A stretch of 64,000 nt of DNA from Sphaerisporangium sp. (GTDB lineage Bacteria > Actinomycetota > Actinomycetes > Streptosporangiales > Streptosporangiaceae): NCBI GenBank assembly GCA_025964675.1, contig JAOPYI010000169.1, positions 1 to 64,000 on the forward strand, written 5' to 3'. The notes under the pieces are model-generated. The model saw nothing but the letters and a program-made list of their open reading frames with translations. It did no database searches and was not told where the DNA came from. This document shows positions 8,232 to 15,800 of this stretch, piece by piece (position 1 is the stretch's first letter; every line of letters starts with the position of its first letter). A program made the translations under genes and the position numbers.

Positions 8232-9535
8232 GCCCAGGCTCCCATCGTCGGGTCGTAGCCGTGGCGGGCCAGGTCGTCGATGCAGGCGATCGGAGCGTGA
8301 GGCACAGCGTGGCCGTCGGGGCCCGGGGCGAAGACCTCCGACGACAGCACCCGCCCGTCGACCCCGGCCACCTCGCGGACGCTGGCGATGTAGCGGCGCA
8401 GGCGCCCGCCCTCGTGGTAGTCGTTGCGCTTCTCGATGAAGACCACGAAGTCGATGGCGCCCGCGATGAGCATGTGGGTGGCCTCGATCGGCAGGCGCTC
8501 CTCGGCCTGGAGGGCATAGGTCGCGATGCGGTTGAAGACCTCCATCGAGGAGTTGGCGTGGATGGTCGACAGGGACCCGTCATTGCCCTGGGTCATGGCG
8601 TTCAGCATGGTGACGATCTCGTCGCCCAGCACCTCACCGACGATCACGCGGCTGGGGTTCATGCGCAGCGACCGCCGCACCAGCTCGGCCATGGTGATCT
8701 CGCCCTGGCCCTCGGAGTTGGGGAGGCGGTGCTCGAACGCCACGACGTTGGGGTGCAGCTCGGAGAACTGGTCGAGCCCCAGCTCCAGCGCCCGCTCGAC
8801 CGTGATCAGACGCTCGTGCGCCGGGATCTCGTTGGCCAGCGCGCGGAGCAGCGTCGTCTTCCCGGCGTTCGTGGAGCCCGCGATCATGATGTTCTTCCTG
8901 GCCCCGACGGCCGCGGAGAGGAACCGTCCGAGCTCGGGGGTGAGGGTGCCGTTCCCCACCAGGTCGCTGAGGAAGACCTTCCCGAGGCGGGCCCGGCGGA
9001 TGGACACGGCGGGGCGCACCGTGACGTCCATGACGGCGGACATGCGTGAACCGTCGGGGAGCCGCAGGTCGAGCTGCGGGTTCGCGGTGTCGAAGGCGCG
9101 GCTGGACAGGCCGCTGTAGGCGGCGAGGATCTGGATGAGCTCGATCAGCTCCTCGTCGGACTCGGCCACGGGGTCGTGGACCAGCTCCTGGCCGTCCGCG
9201 TATCCGACGAACACGTGGTCGCAGCCGTTGACGTCGATGTTCTCGACCTCGGGGTCGTCGAGCAGCGGCTGGAGCCGGCCGACGCCGAACAGCGCGGCGT
9301 GGATGCCGGCCGCGAGCGCCTCTTCCTCCTCCGCCGTCGGAGGCGTGCGACCGGAGCCGATCTCGTTTCGCGCGTGCTCCTCCAGCACCTGGGAGATGAG
9401 CGCCCGCGCGAACTGGCGTTCGTCCTCACCTGACATCGGCACCAGGCCGCCGGCCTGGTCGAGCCTGCGCTGGTGGGCCAGGCGATCACCGACCTCCTGC
9501 CGGAACCGCTTCACCAGCGTGTGGTCGATGCTCAT
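8228..9535 (-). CDS. cpaF: Tad pilus assembly ATPase CpaF/TadA
   Basis: A 435-residue secretion ATPase of the GspE/VirB11 group. The Walker A motif is AGSTNAGKTTLL at about residues 215-226, the Asp box region is LELGLDQFSELHPNV, the Walker B region is RMNPSRVIVGEVLGDE and the His box is GNDGSLSTIHANS. The N-terminal domain carries the family stretch DDPEVENIDVNGCDHVFVGY. It powers pilin extrusion on the cytoplasmic side of TadB/TadC. The ATG at 9535 overlaps the stop of the CpaE-like gene by one base (TGATG). Confidence 0.95.
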   Translation of the reverse strand: MSIDHTLVKRFRQEVGDRLAHQRRLDQAGGLVPMSGEDERQFARALISQVLEEHARNEIGSGRTPPTAEEEEALAAGIHAALFGVGRLQPLLDDPEVENIDVNGCDHVFVGYADGQELVHDPVAESDEELIELIQILAAYSGLSSRAFDTANPQLDLRLPDGSRMSAVMDVTVRPAVSIRRARLGKVFLSDLVGNGTLTPELGRFLSAAVGARKNIMIAGSTNAGKTTLLRALANEIPAHERLITVERALELGLDQFSELHPNVVAFEHRLPNSEGQGEITMAELVRRSLRMNPSRVIVGEVLGDEIVTMLNAMTQGNDGSLSTIHANSSMEVFNRIATYALQAEERLPIEATHMLIAGAIDFVVFIEKRNDYHEGGRLRRYIASVREVAGVDGRVLSSEVFAPGPDGHAVPHAPIACIDDLARHGYDPTMGAWA

Positions 9536-10323
9536 CAGGCCCGCTCCCCCGATCGTGTGCGTGACGGCTCGGCGGCCTTGGGCGTACGGCCCGGCGCGAC
9601 GTGGGCGGCGAGGCGGCCGGCGAGCTCACGCGCCGTACGGATCAGAAGGGAGCGGTCCAGGCGGCCGCCCCACTGGCCCCTGAGCAGCTCGGCGCCCTTC
9701 GGGTCGTACGCCAGGCCGGCCACGAAGGCGACCTCCCTGGTGGTCGCGGCGACGATGCGGCGCACTTCGTCGATGGAGCCACGGTAGGACCGGGGGTCGG
9801 CGATCACCACGACGCCGACCTGGCCGGTGATGAGCATGAGGCGCTCGCGCAGGTGTGCCACGTGGTCGAGGCTCGGCCGGGTGAACAGCAGCGTCAGCTC
9901 GGCCTCGGCGATCAGGTCGGTCATCTGCGGGTGGGAGCCGAGCCTGCCGCAGTCGGCGAGCACGTCGGCGCCCGGGAGCGCGGCGAGCGCACGGCCGAGA
10001 GGCCCCCACAGCCATGTCAGCCCGGTGGCCTGCTCACCGTTGGTCAGCCCGGGCAGCACGTCGAGGCCGCCGACGAGCTTCTGGGTGTGCTCGTGGACCT
10101 GCTCGGGACGCAGGCCCCGGCGGGCCGTCGCGCCGAGGCTCAGCAGGCCACGGCCCGGGTTGAGCACGCCGCCGTCCACGGCGGGCAGGCGGTAGACCAG
10201 GTCGCCTCCCGAGGGGTCGCATTCGGCGAGAAGCACCGGTCGTGGCCACACCGCGCCGAGGGCCGTCGCGGCGGTGGTCACGCCGGGCGCGCCCTTGTCG
10301 GCGGCGAGCGCGATGAGCGCCAC
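9535..10323 (-). CDS. CpaE-like MinD/ParA-family P-loop protein of the Tad locus
   Basis: A 262-residue Rossmann-type P-loop protein with the deviant Walker region ALAADKGAPGVTTAATALG at the N-terminus. The signature lysine of the MinD/ParA type (DKG) is kept, but the usual GKT/S lysine is replaced by Val (GVTT), and the motif AECDPSGGDLVYRLP follows. In Tad loci such CpaE/TadZ proteins position the pilus machine. The start is GTG at 10323, one base after the stop of the CpaB-like gene, with GGAG 9 nt upstream; longer in-frame starts overlap that gene. Loss of the P-loop lysine suggests weak or no ATP hydrolysis, as in some TadZ proteins. Confidence 0.85.
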   Translation of the reverse strand: MALIALAADKGAPGVTTAATALGAVWPRPVLLAECDPSGGDLVYRLPAVDGGVLNPGRGLLSLGATARRGLRPEQVHEHTQKLVGGLDVLPGLTNGEQATGLTWLWGPLGRALAALPGADVLADCGRLGSHPQMTDLIAEAELTLLFTRPSLDHVAHLRERLMLITGQVGVVVIADPRSYRGSIDEVRRIVAATTREVAFVAGLAYDPKGAELLRGQWGGRLDRSLLIRTARELAGRLAAHVAPGRTPKAAEPSRTRSGERA

Positions 10324-10324
10324 G

Positions 10325-11026
10325 TCAGCCGGCTCCGGAGAGCTTGCCCAGGGCGATCTCACCGCTCGAGGAGTACATGGCGATGGTCGGGGAGACCGTC
10401 GCGTCGACGATGATCGACACCAGTCCTGAGCTGCTTCCCTCGCTGGTGCCCACGCTCTCGACCAGCGCGCTCGGGGCGAGCACCTTGCCCTGCGCGGTGC
10501 CCCGGCCGGAGCCAGGTACGTAGAGCACCTGGACGTGGTCGCCCCTCTGGATGCTCAGCGGCATCTGGCCGGCCTTGAGCGCGAGGCCGAGGGTGACCTT
10601 GCCGGGGCCCAGCTGGTCGCTCGCCCTGCTCACCATCTGCGCGGTGAGCAGGGTGCCGGGCAGGAGGGTGACCCGGGCGAAGGTCGCGGAGACCTCCTGG
10701 CGGTGGGTCCAGGCGACGTAGCTCACGCCGGTGTCGGCGATCTGGACCTCCTGCATCGCCTCGGGGAGGATCGGCTGGCCCGGGCCGATCTGCTGGGTGA
10801 TCTGGATGGCCGACACGCGGTCACCGCTGCGCAGGACCAGCAGGGTGGTGGCGAGCGCCCCTCCGAGGACGAGGAGCAGGGCCAGGGCTGCCAGGGCGGG
10901 CTTGCGCTCGCGGGGTGGCACGGGGAGCTTGCGGGAGGCCGGCCCGGACAGCGCGCCCGGCGACCCCGGGCGGTCCGAGTTCACGGGCGCACGGCTGTCA
11001 CGGTCGGGTTTCTCGCTGATCCTCAT
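10325..11026 (-). CDS. CpaB/RcpC-like SAF-domain protein
   Basis: A 233-residue protein with a Pro/Arg-rich cytoplasmic N-terminus, one membrane helix (about 43-67, PALAALALLLVLGGALATTL) and an extracytoplasmic SAF domain (about 75-140, from ITQQIGPGQPILPEAMQEV to LTAQMVSRA). SAF proteins of the CpaB/RcpC type help assemble Flp pili, and in actinobacteria may contact the cell wall. The ATG at 11026 has GGGAG upstream. It is the first gene of the Tad operon, so the promoter should lie in the 370-bp gap upstream. Confidence 0.85.
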   Translation of the reverse strand: MRISEKPDRDSRAPVNSDRPGSPGALSGPASRKLPVPPRERKPALAALALLLVLGGALATTLLVLRSGDRVSAIQITQQIGPGQPILPEAMQEVQIADTGVSYVAWTHRQEVSATFARVTLLPGTLLTAQMVSRASDQLGPGKVTLGLALKAGQMPLSIQRGDHVQVLYVPGSGRGTAQGKVLAPSALVESVGTSEGSSSGLVSIIVDATVSPTIAMYSSSGEIALGKLSGAG

Positions 11027-11396
11027 GGGTGGGGGGCTCCCGAATCAGGGACCAGGCCGACGCCCTCACCATGCGCTGAAATCGATCAACACCGGGGGCT
11101 GATCGAGATGAACCGCATGACCACGGTGCGGGACGGCATGGTCACGGATATGTAGGACGGGGGTCGTTGGGTTTATCTTCCGGAATTGTCATGCCATTGT
11201 GTGCAGCTTGCACCAAGCTCAGGGATAGAAACCGGACCCATGCTTATCCACTATCGATTAACTGTCAACGGGATCGTCAGGAATCGCAGCGGTCCAGTGA
11301 CACCGCTCGCCGTGATATTTCCGCTGATATTCCCCTTTGTATCGTCCGTATCGTCTGTCCCAGTCATCACTCTGGTTTGCCCCGCGAACCTCCGTC
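11027..11396. other. 370-bp gene-free interval upstream of the Tad operon
   Basis: No convincing coding frame on either strand. It must hold the Tad operon promoter (reading leftwards) and the 3-prime end of the cutA transcript. Visible elements are a dyad with 7-bp arms at 11082-11106, a pair of direct 10-mers TGATATTTCC and TGATATTCCC at 11313-11322 and 11325-11334, and a tandem 9-mer GTATCGTCC/GTATCGTCT at 11339-11356. The stretch is noticeably richer in A and T than the flanking genes. I could not pick one promoter with confidence. Confidence 0.5.
11082..11106. promoter_or_regulatory. inverted repeat upstream of the Tad operon
   Basis: Arms TCGATCA and TGATCGA, perfect complements, are separated by 11 nt. 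The element lies 56 bp before the start codon of the CpaB-like gene, a reasonable place for an operator. No protein in the window is clearly its ligand. Confidence 0.4.
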
Positions 11397-11750
11397 TCAA
11401 CCCCCCGTCCCGCCGGTGTCACCTCCAGGGTCAGGCCGCGTCTCCTCGTCGATCCAGCGCAGATAGGCGTCCAGGCCGCCCTCGACGGGAAGGGTGATGA
11501 TCTCCGGGGTCTCGTACGGATGCTCCCGTCGGATGTGCTCGGCGAGCTCGCCGGACCGTTCACGGGTGGTCTTGATGAGCAACAGGAACTCCTCGGCTGT
11601 CTCGACCTCGCCCTTCCACCGGTAGGTGCTGGTGACGGGTCCGACGATCTGGACGCAGGCGGCGAGCCTGGCCACGACGGCGGATCGCGCCAGTTCGACG
11701 GCCTTGGCGCGGTCGTCGACCGCGACCTGAACCTGGACGTAGTCCGGCAT
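11397..11750 (-). CDS. cutA: CutA1 divalent-cation tolerance protein
   Basis: A 117-residue CutA1-family protein, a small trimeric ferredoxin-like fold. Family features are the Cys in RLAACVQIVGPVTSTYRWKG, the acidic EVETAEEFLLLIKT strand, and HPYETPEIITLPVEGG near the end. The family was linked to copper tolerance in E. coli, but its biochemical role is unsettled. The start at 11750 has GGAGGGG 6 nt upstream; an in-frame extension to 11813 lacks such a site. It has a Gly/Asp/Thr-rich tail. Confidence 0.93.
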   Translation of the reverse strand: MPDYVQVQVAVDDRAKAVELARSAVVARLAACVQIVGPVTSTYRWKGEVETAEEFLLLIKTTRERSGELAEHIRREHPYETPEIITLPVEGGLDAYLRWIDEETRPDPGGDTGGTGG

Positions 11751-11805
11751 GAACAGCCCCTCCACCCTTGGTGGACCGCCCTCCGGCGGCCGGATGTACA
11801 CAGCT

Positions 11806-11946
11806 TTATCCACAGCGACGGTGAGTTATCCCCGGACGCACTTCTGTCCGATTCATAGCCATAAATCCGGTTTAAGGCCCGAAGTCACGCCACAATGCCC
11901 ACAAGTTATCCACAGGAGGAGCAGTTATCCACAGCCGTTACCCACA
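11806..11946 (+). promoter_or_regulatory. cluster of DnaA-box-like 9-mers
   Basis: Three exact copies of the DnaA-box sequence TTATCCACA lie at 11806-11814, 11906-11914 and 11925-11933, all on the plus strand, with near matches TTACCCACA at 11938-11946 and TTATCCCCG at 11826-11834. They sit in the 412-bp gene-free interval (11751-12162) between cutA and the secreted-repeat lipoprotein gene. No dnaA or dnaN is in the window, so this is unlikely to be the main origin; a DnaA titration or regulatory site is one possibility. Confidence 0.6.
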
Positions 11947-12061
11947 GAGCCTGTGGGCGGTGGCGTCAGAGCGACCCGTAACTACTCGTTAACCGCCCAG
12001 ACTAGCCGTCTTTTCCTATCGGTCATTCGTCCCGAGATCATGCGAAACAAGCACAGAGGTA

Positions 12062-12090
12062 CTGAAACCTGGATGAGCGGGAAGGATACT
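12062..12090 (+). promoter_or_regulatory. candidate promoter of the secreted-repeat lipoprotein gene
   Basis: CTGAAA (12062-12067) and GATACT (12085-12090) are spaced 17 bp, each matching four of six consensus positions of a primary-sigma promoter. The predicted start near 12097 leaves a leader of about 65 nt before a good ribosome site. Confidence 0.4.
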
Positions 12091-12162
12091 TACGTCCCCC
12101 CTCGACAGGTACATAGTCCGGCCCTGCCACCTGGGTGCGGAGCTCTTGAGAAGGAGGGGGTC

Positions 12163-12792
12163 ATGAACAGAATCCTGGCATCGAGCGTCGGGCTGGCCAC
12201 AACCGTCCTGCTGGTAAGCGCATGCGGCGGAGCCGGCAAGCCCGCGACCAACTACAGCAGGGCCGCGGCGAACGCCACGGAGTCACCCTCGAACATGGAG
12301 ACATCTGCGTACCCTGGATCCTCACCGACGGGAACGGCGACCAGCACGGCGACGAGCACGGCCACCAGCACGTCGCCAGGAGCCTCGCCGTCGGGGACCG
12401 AGTCCATGATGAGTCCCATGCCGACGCCCGAACACGCGTTGGTCAAGGTCGCCAACTCGAAGTACGGCAAGATCCTTGTCGGTGAGAACGACAAGGCGCT
12501 GTATATCTTCGAAAAGGACAAGGACAACACGTCCAACTGCTACGACAACTGCGCGGTCACGTGGCCGCCTCTCCTCACCCGCGGCAAGCCCCAGGCCGGC
12601 ACCGGGGTGAAGGACAGCCTTCTCGGCACCACGACCCGCAAGCAGGGAGAGAAGCAGGTCACCTACGACAAGCACCCGCTGTACTACTACACCGGCGACA
12701 CGAAGGCCGGCGAGTTCAACGGCCAGGGCAAGAACCAGTTCGGCGGCAAGTGGTACCTCATCAACCCTGACGGCAAGAAAGTGGAGAAGTAG
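12163..12792 (+). CDS. secreted-repeat lipoprotein (COG4315-like, YxFxxD motif)
   Basis: A 209-residue lipoprotein: signal MNRILASSVGLATTVLLVSAC with the lipobox Cys at residue 21, then a long Ser/Thr/Ala/Pro linker with TATSTATSTATSTS repeats, then two copies of the small secreted repeat. The first has ALYIFEKDKDNTSNCYDNCA followed by TWPPLL; the second has HPLYYYTGDTKAGEFNGQG. This family is annotated only as a predicted lipoprotein with a conserved Y-x-F/W/Y-x-x-D motif; the function is unknown. The ATG at 12163 follows AAGGAGGGGG closely. The gene stands alone between the DnaA-box cluster and the EccC-like gene. Confidence 0.88.
   Translation: MNRILASSVGLATTVLLVSACGGAGKPATNYSRAAANATESPSNMETSAYPGSSPTGTATSTATSTATSTSPGASPSGTESMMSPMPTPEHALVKVANSKYGKILVGENDKALYIFEKDKDNTSNCYDNCAVTWPPLLTRGKPQAGTGVKDSLLGTTTRKQGEKQVTYDKHPLYYYTGDTKAGEFNGQGKNQFGGKWYLINPDGKKVEK
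12334..12372 (+). repeat. 12-bp tandem repeat in the lipoprotein linker
   Basis: Three copies of a 12-mer (acggcgaccagc and close variants) plus a partial fourth encode the Thr-Ala-Thr-Ser repeats of the linker. Such a tract can change length by slippage without breaking the frame. Confidence 0.7.
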
Positions 12793-12816
12793 GGAGACGG
12801 GCACCCTCGGGTCTGG

Positions 12817-12845
12817 TTGACGTAAACCTCCGGACCGGGTGAACT
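12817..12845 (+). promoter_or_regulatory. candidate promoter of the EccC-like gene
   Basis: TTGACG (12817-12822) is followed after 17 bp by TGAACT (12840-12845). The -35 matches five of six consensus positions; the -10 is weak. The predicted transcript starts about 42 nt before the ATG at 12894. A long imperfect inverted repeat (GACGGG and CCCGTC with inner CACCC/GGGTG, 12796-12852) overlaps the element and may instead end the lipoprotein transcript. Confidence 0.35.
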
Positions 12846-12893
12846 CCCGTCGCTACTTTGAAGCGCGGGAGCCGGACCCGGAGGAGACGTCGC

Positions 12894-15800
12894 ATGCGGA
12901 TCATGCTTACCGTGGTCTCACAAGAGCACGGCCATCGTGACGTCGTCGTCGACGGTGACGAGGAGACCACGGTCGCGGGGCTCGCCGCCGCGCTGAAGGG
13001 CGCGCCGGAAGAGCACCGCGGCAACGTCGTACGGCTGACGCGAGCCCGCGCTCCGTACGGCCTGGGCGGGCAGGCCCGCCCGCGCGGGCGGGAGGTGCCG
13101 TCGCTGTGGGTGGACGGCAGACGTCTCGACCCGGACGCGCCCATGGTCGCGGCGCTGCGCGACGGCGACCTCGTGACGCTCGACCAGCGTGCCGCGGGCT
13201 CGACGGTGCTCGCCGAGCCAGGCGGCGTCGTGGAGATCAGGGTGGCCGGCGGTCCGGCGGCGGGCTCGGTGCACAGGCTCGGCCTCGGGGTGCACATCAT
13301 CGGGTCCGACCCCGCGTGCGCGGTGTCGGTCGACGACCATCATCTGCCGTCCGAGGCGGCCGAGGTGCGGGTCACGCCCGGCGAGGTCCTGGTGAGGTCC
13401 GTCGTGGCCCCCGGCAAGGCCCCGGCGAAGATGTCGAGAAGGGCCCGCAGGAAGGCGAGGCAGCGGGCGCGTGGCAAGGCCCCGGAGATCGGCAATGCCG
13501 GCGCCGAGGTCGTCGGCGCCCTGACGCGCGGGGCGACGCACACCGTCGTCCAGCTCGCGGGCGAGCCCGTGGGAGCCCCCCGGCCGTGGCCGGAGGGCAC
13601 GCCGCTCACCTGTGGGAACTCCGTCCTCGTCCTGCGTGCCACCGAGCCGCCGGACGCGCACCTGGACGTGCTTCCGGAGGGCGGCCTCGCCTACAACCGC
13701 CCGCCACGGCTCCGGCCGGCCGAGCGCCGAAAGCGGTTCGAGGTGCCCGCCGAGCCCAGCCGGGGAGAAGGCGTGCGCCTGCAGCTCCTGGCCGCCTGCC
13801 TGCCCGCAGTCCTCGGGCTGACCATGGCGGCGGTGTTCCACATGTGGTACTACCTGCTGATCGCCCTCATGACCCCCATGATCATGATCGGCCAGTGGGT
13901 CAGCGACCGGCGGCACGGCCGCAGGAAGTACCGCCAGGACATGAAGGCGTACAGGGAACGCCTGGCGGCCTTCGAGGCGGCGGTCGAGAAGGCCAGGGCG
14001 GTGAACGAGCTCGAACGCCGCGCCGCCTCCCCCGACCCCGCCGAGCTGCTGCTGACCGCGACCGGTCCCCGCCGGCGGCTGTGGGAGCGCAGGAGCCACG
14101 ATCCGGACGCGCTCCGGCTGCGCATCGGCCTGGCCGACCTGCCCGCGGAGATCGAGTTCGTGCCTGAGCGCGGGGCGTCTCCTGACACCGCGATGCCGGA
14201 GCTGCCGATGTCCGGCGCCGTGCCGGTCTCCCTGGCGATGCGGCGGCTTGGCGTGGCGGGCATGACGGGGCCGCGAGACGTCACCCTCGGGCTCGCCCGG
14301 TCACTGGTCGGCGCCGCGGTCACCCTGCACAGCCCTCGCGACCTCGCCGTGGTCGTGCTCTCCGCCAACGCCGACGGGGCCGCGCAGTGGAGCTGGGCTC
14401 GCTGGCTGCCGCACTGCGCGCCCCGGGACGCCGACTGCGTGGCGCTGGTCGGCGCCGATCCCGAGGCGGCGGCCCAGCGGGTGTCCGAGCTGGCCGCGCT
14501 GATCGGCGAGCGTCTCGGCGACGACGAGGGCCTCGGCTCGATCGCCCCGGCCAAGGGATGGGCACGGTCGTTCCTGCCGGACGAGGAGCCCCTTTTCGCC
14601 TCCTACGATGACCGCCCGTACGACGTGCTGGTCATCCTCGACGGCGCCCAGGTGCTCCGCGCCCTGCCCGGCATGCCGCAGGTGCTCCGGCAGGGCCCGC
14701 GCGCCGGCGTCTACACGATCGCGATCGACGAGGACCAGCGGCTCCTCCCGGAGGAGTGCGCGACCGTGGTCGACTGCGCCTCCGAGGGGTTCGTACGGCT
14801 GCGCGGCGGGGGCCTGGACGCGATCGGCGAGATCCTCGCCGACCAGGTCTCGCCCGCCTGGTGCGACCGCCTGGCCCGGTCGCTCGCCCCGCTGCGCGAC
14901 GTGAGCAGGGACGACGGGGCGGCCACGCTCCCGGGGTCCGTACGCCTGCTCGACCTGCTGGGGCTGACCCCGACCGGCCGCGCGGTGGCGGGGCGGTGGC
15001 GGTCGGGAGGCCGCACCACCGAGGTGCCGATCGGCGTCGGGGCGGACGGCCCGTTCAGCGTGGACCTGCGCACGGACGGCCCCCACGCGCTGGTCGCGGG
15101 CACGACGGGAGCGGGCAAGTCCGAGCTGCTCCAGACGCTGATCTGCTCGCTGGCCGTCGCCAACCGGCCGGACGAGATGACCTTCGTGCTGATCGACTAC
15201 AAGGGTGGCGCCGCGTTCAAGGAGTGCGTGCGGCTGCCGCACACCGTCGGCATGGTCAGCGACCTCGACGAGCACCTCACCCAGCGGGCGCTGTCCTCCC
15301 TCGCCGCCGAGATCCGCCGCAGGGAGCGGCTGCTGCTCGCGGCCGGGGCCAAGGACATCGACGACTACCACGAGCTCAGGGACCACGCGCAGACCATCTC
15401 CGGCGCGGTGCCCGCGCAGCGGGGGGCTTCCATCCCGCAATCCAGGCCGGCGGCTCCGCTCGCGCCCCTCCCCCGGCTCCTGCTGATCATCGACGAGTTC
15501 GCCGCCCTGGTCTCCGAGCTGCCGGACTTCGTGGACGGGCTCGTCGACATCGCCCGGCGCGGCCGTTCCCTCGGCATCCACCTGGTGCTCGCGACGCAGC
15601 GGCCGGGCGGCGTGGTGACGGCCGACATCCAGGCCAACACCTCGCTGCGCATCGCGCTGCGCGTCACCGAGGCCACCGAGTCGGCGGACGTCATCTCCGG
15701 CCCCGAGGCCGCCCACATCTCCAAGTCCACTCCCGGCCGGTGTTACGTGCGGTCGGGCGTCGGGGCGGCGCAGGCCGTGCAGACGGCGCGGGTCGGCGGC

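Noticed and set aside
9535-11396. tRNA or small RNA genes in the upstream region of the Tad locus
   Set aside because: No cloverleaf with TTCGA-type loop and acceptor stem could be traced by eye.
11751-12162. Chromosomal replication origin
   Set aside because: DnaA boxes are present, but there is no dnaA, dnaN or recF nearby and only three exact boxes, fewer than usual for actinobacterial oriC.
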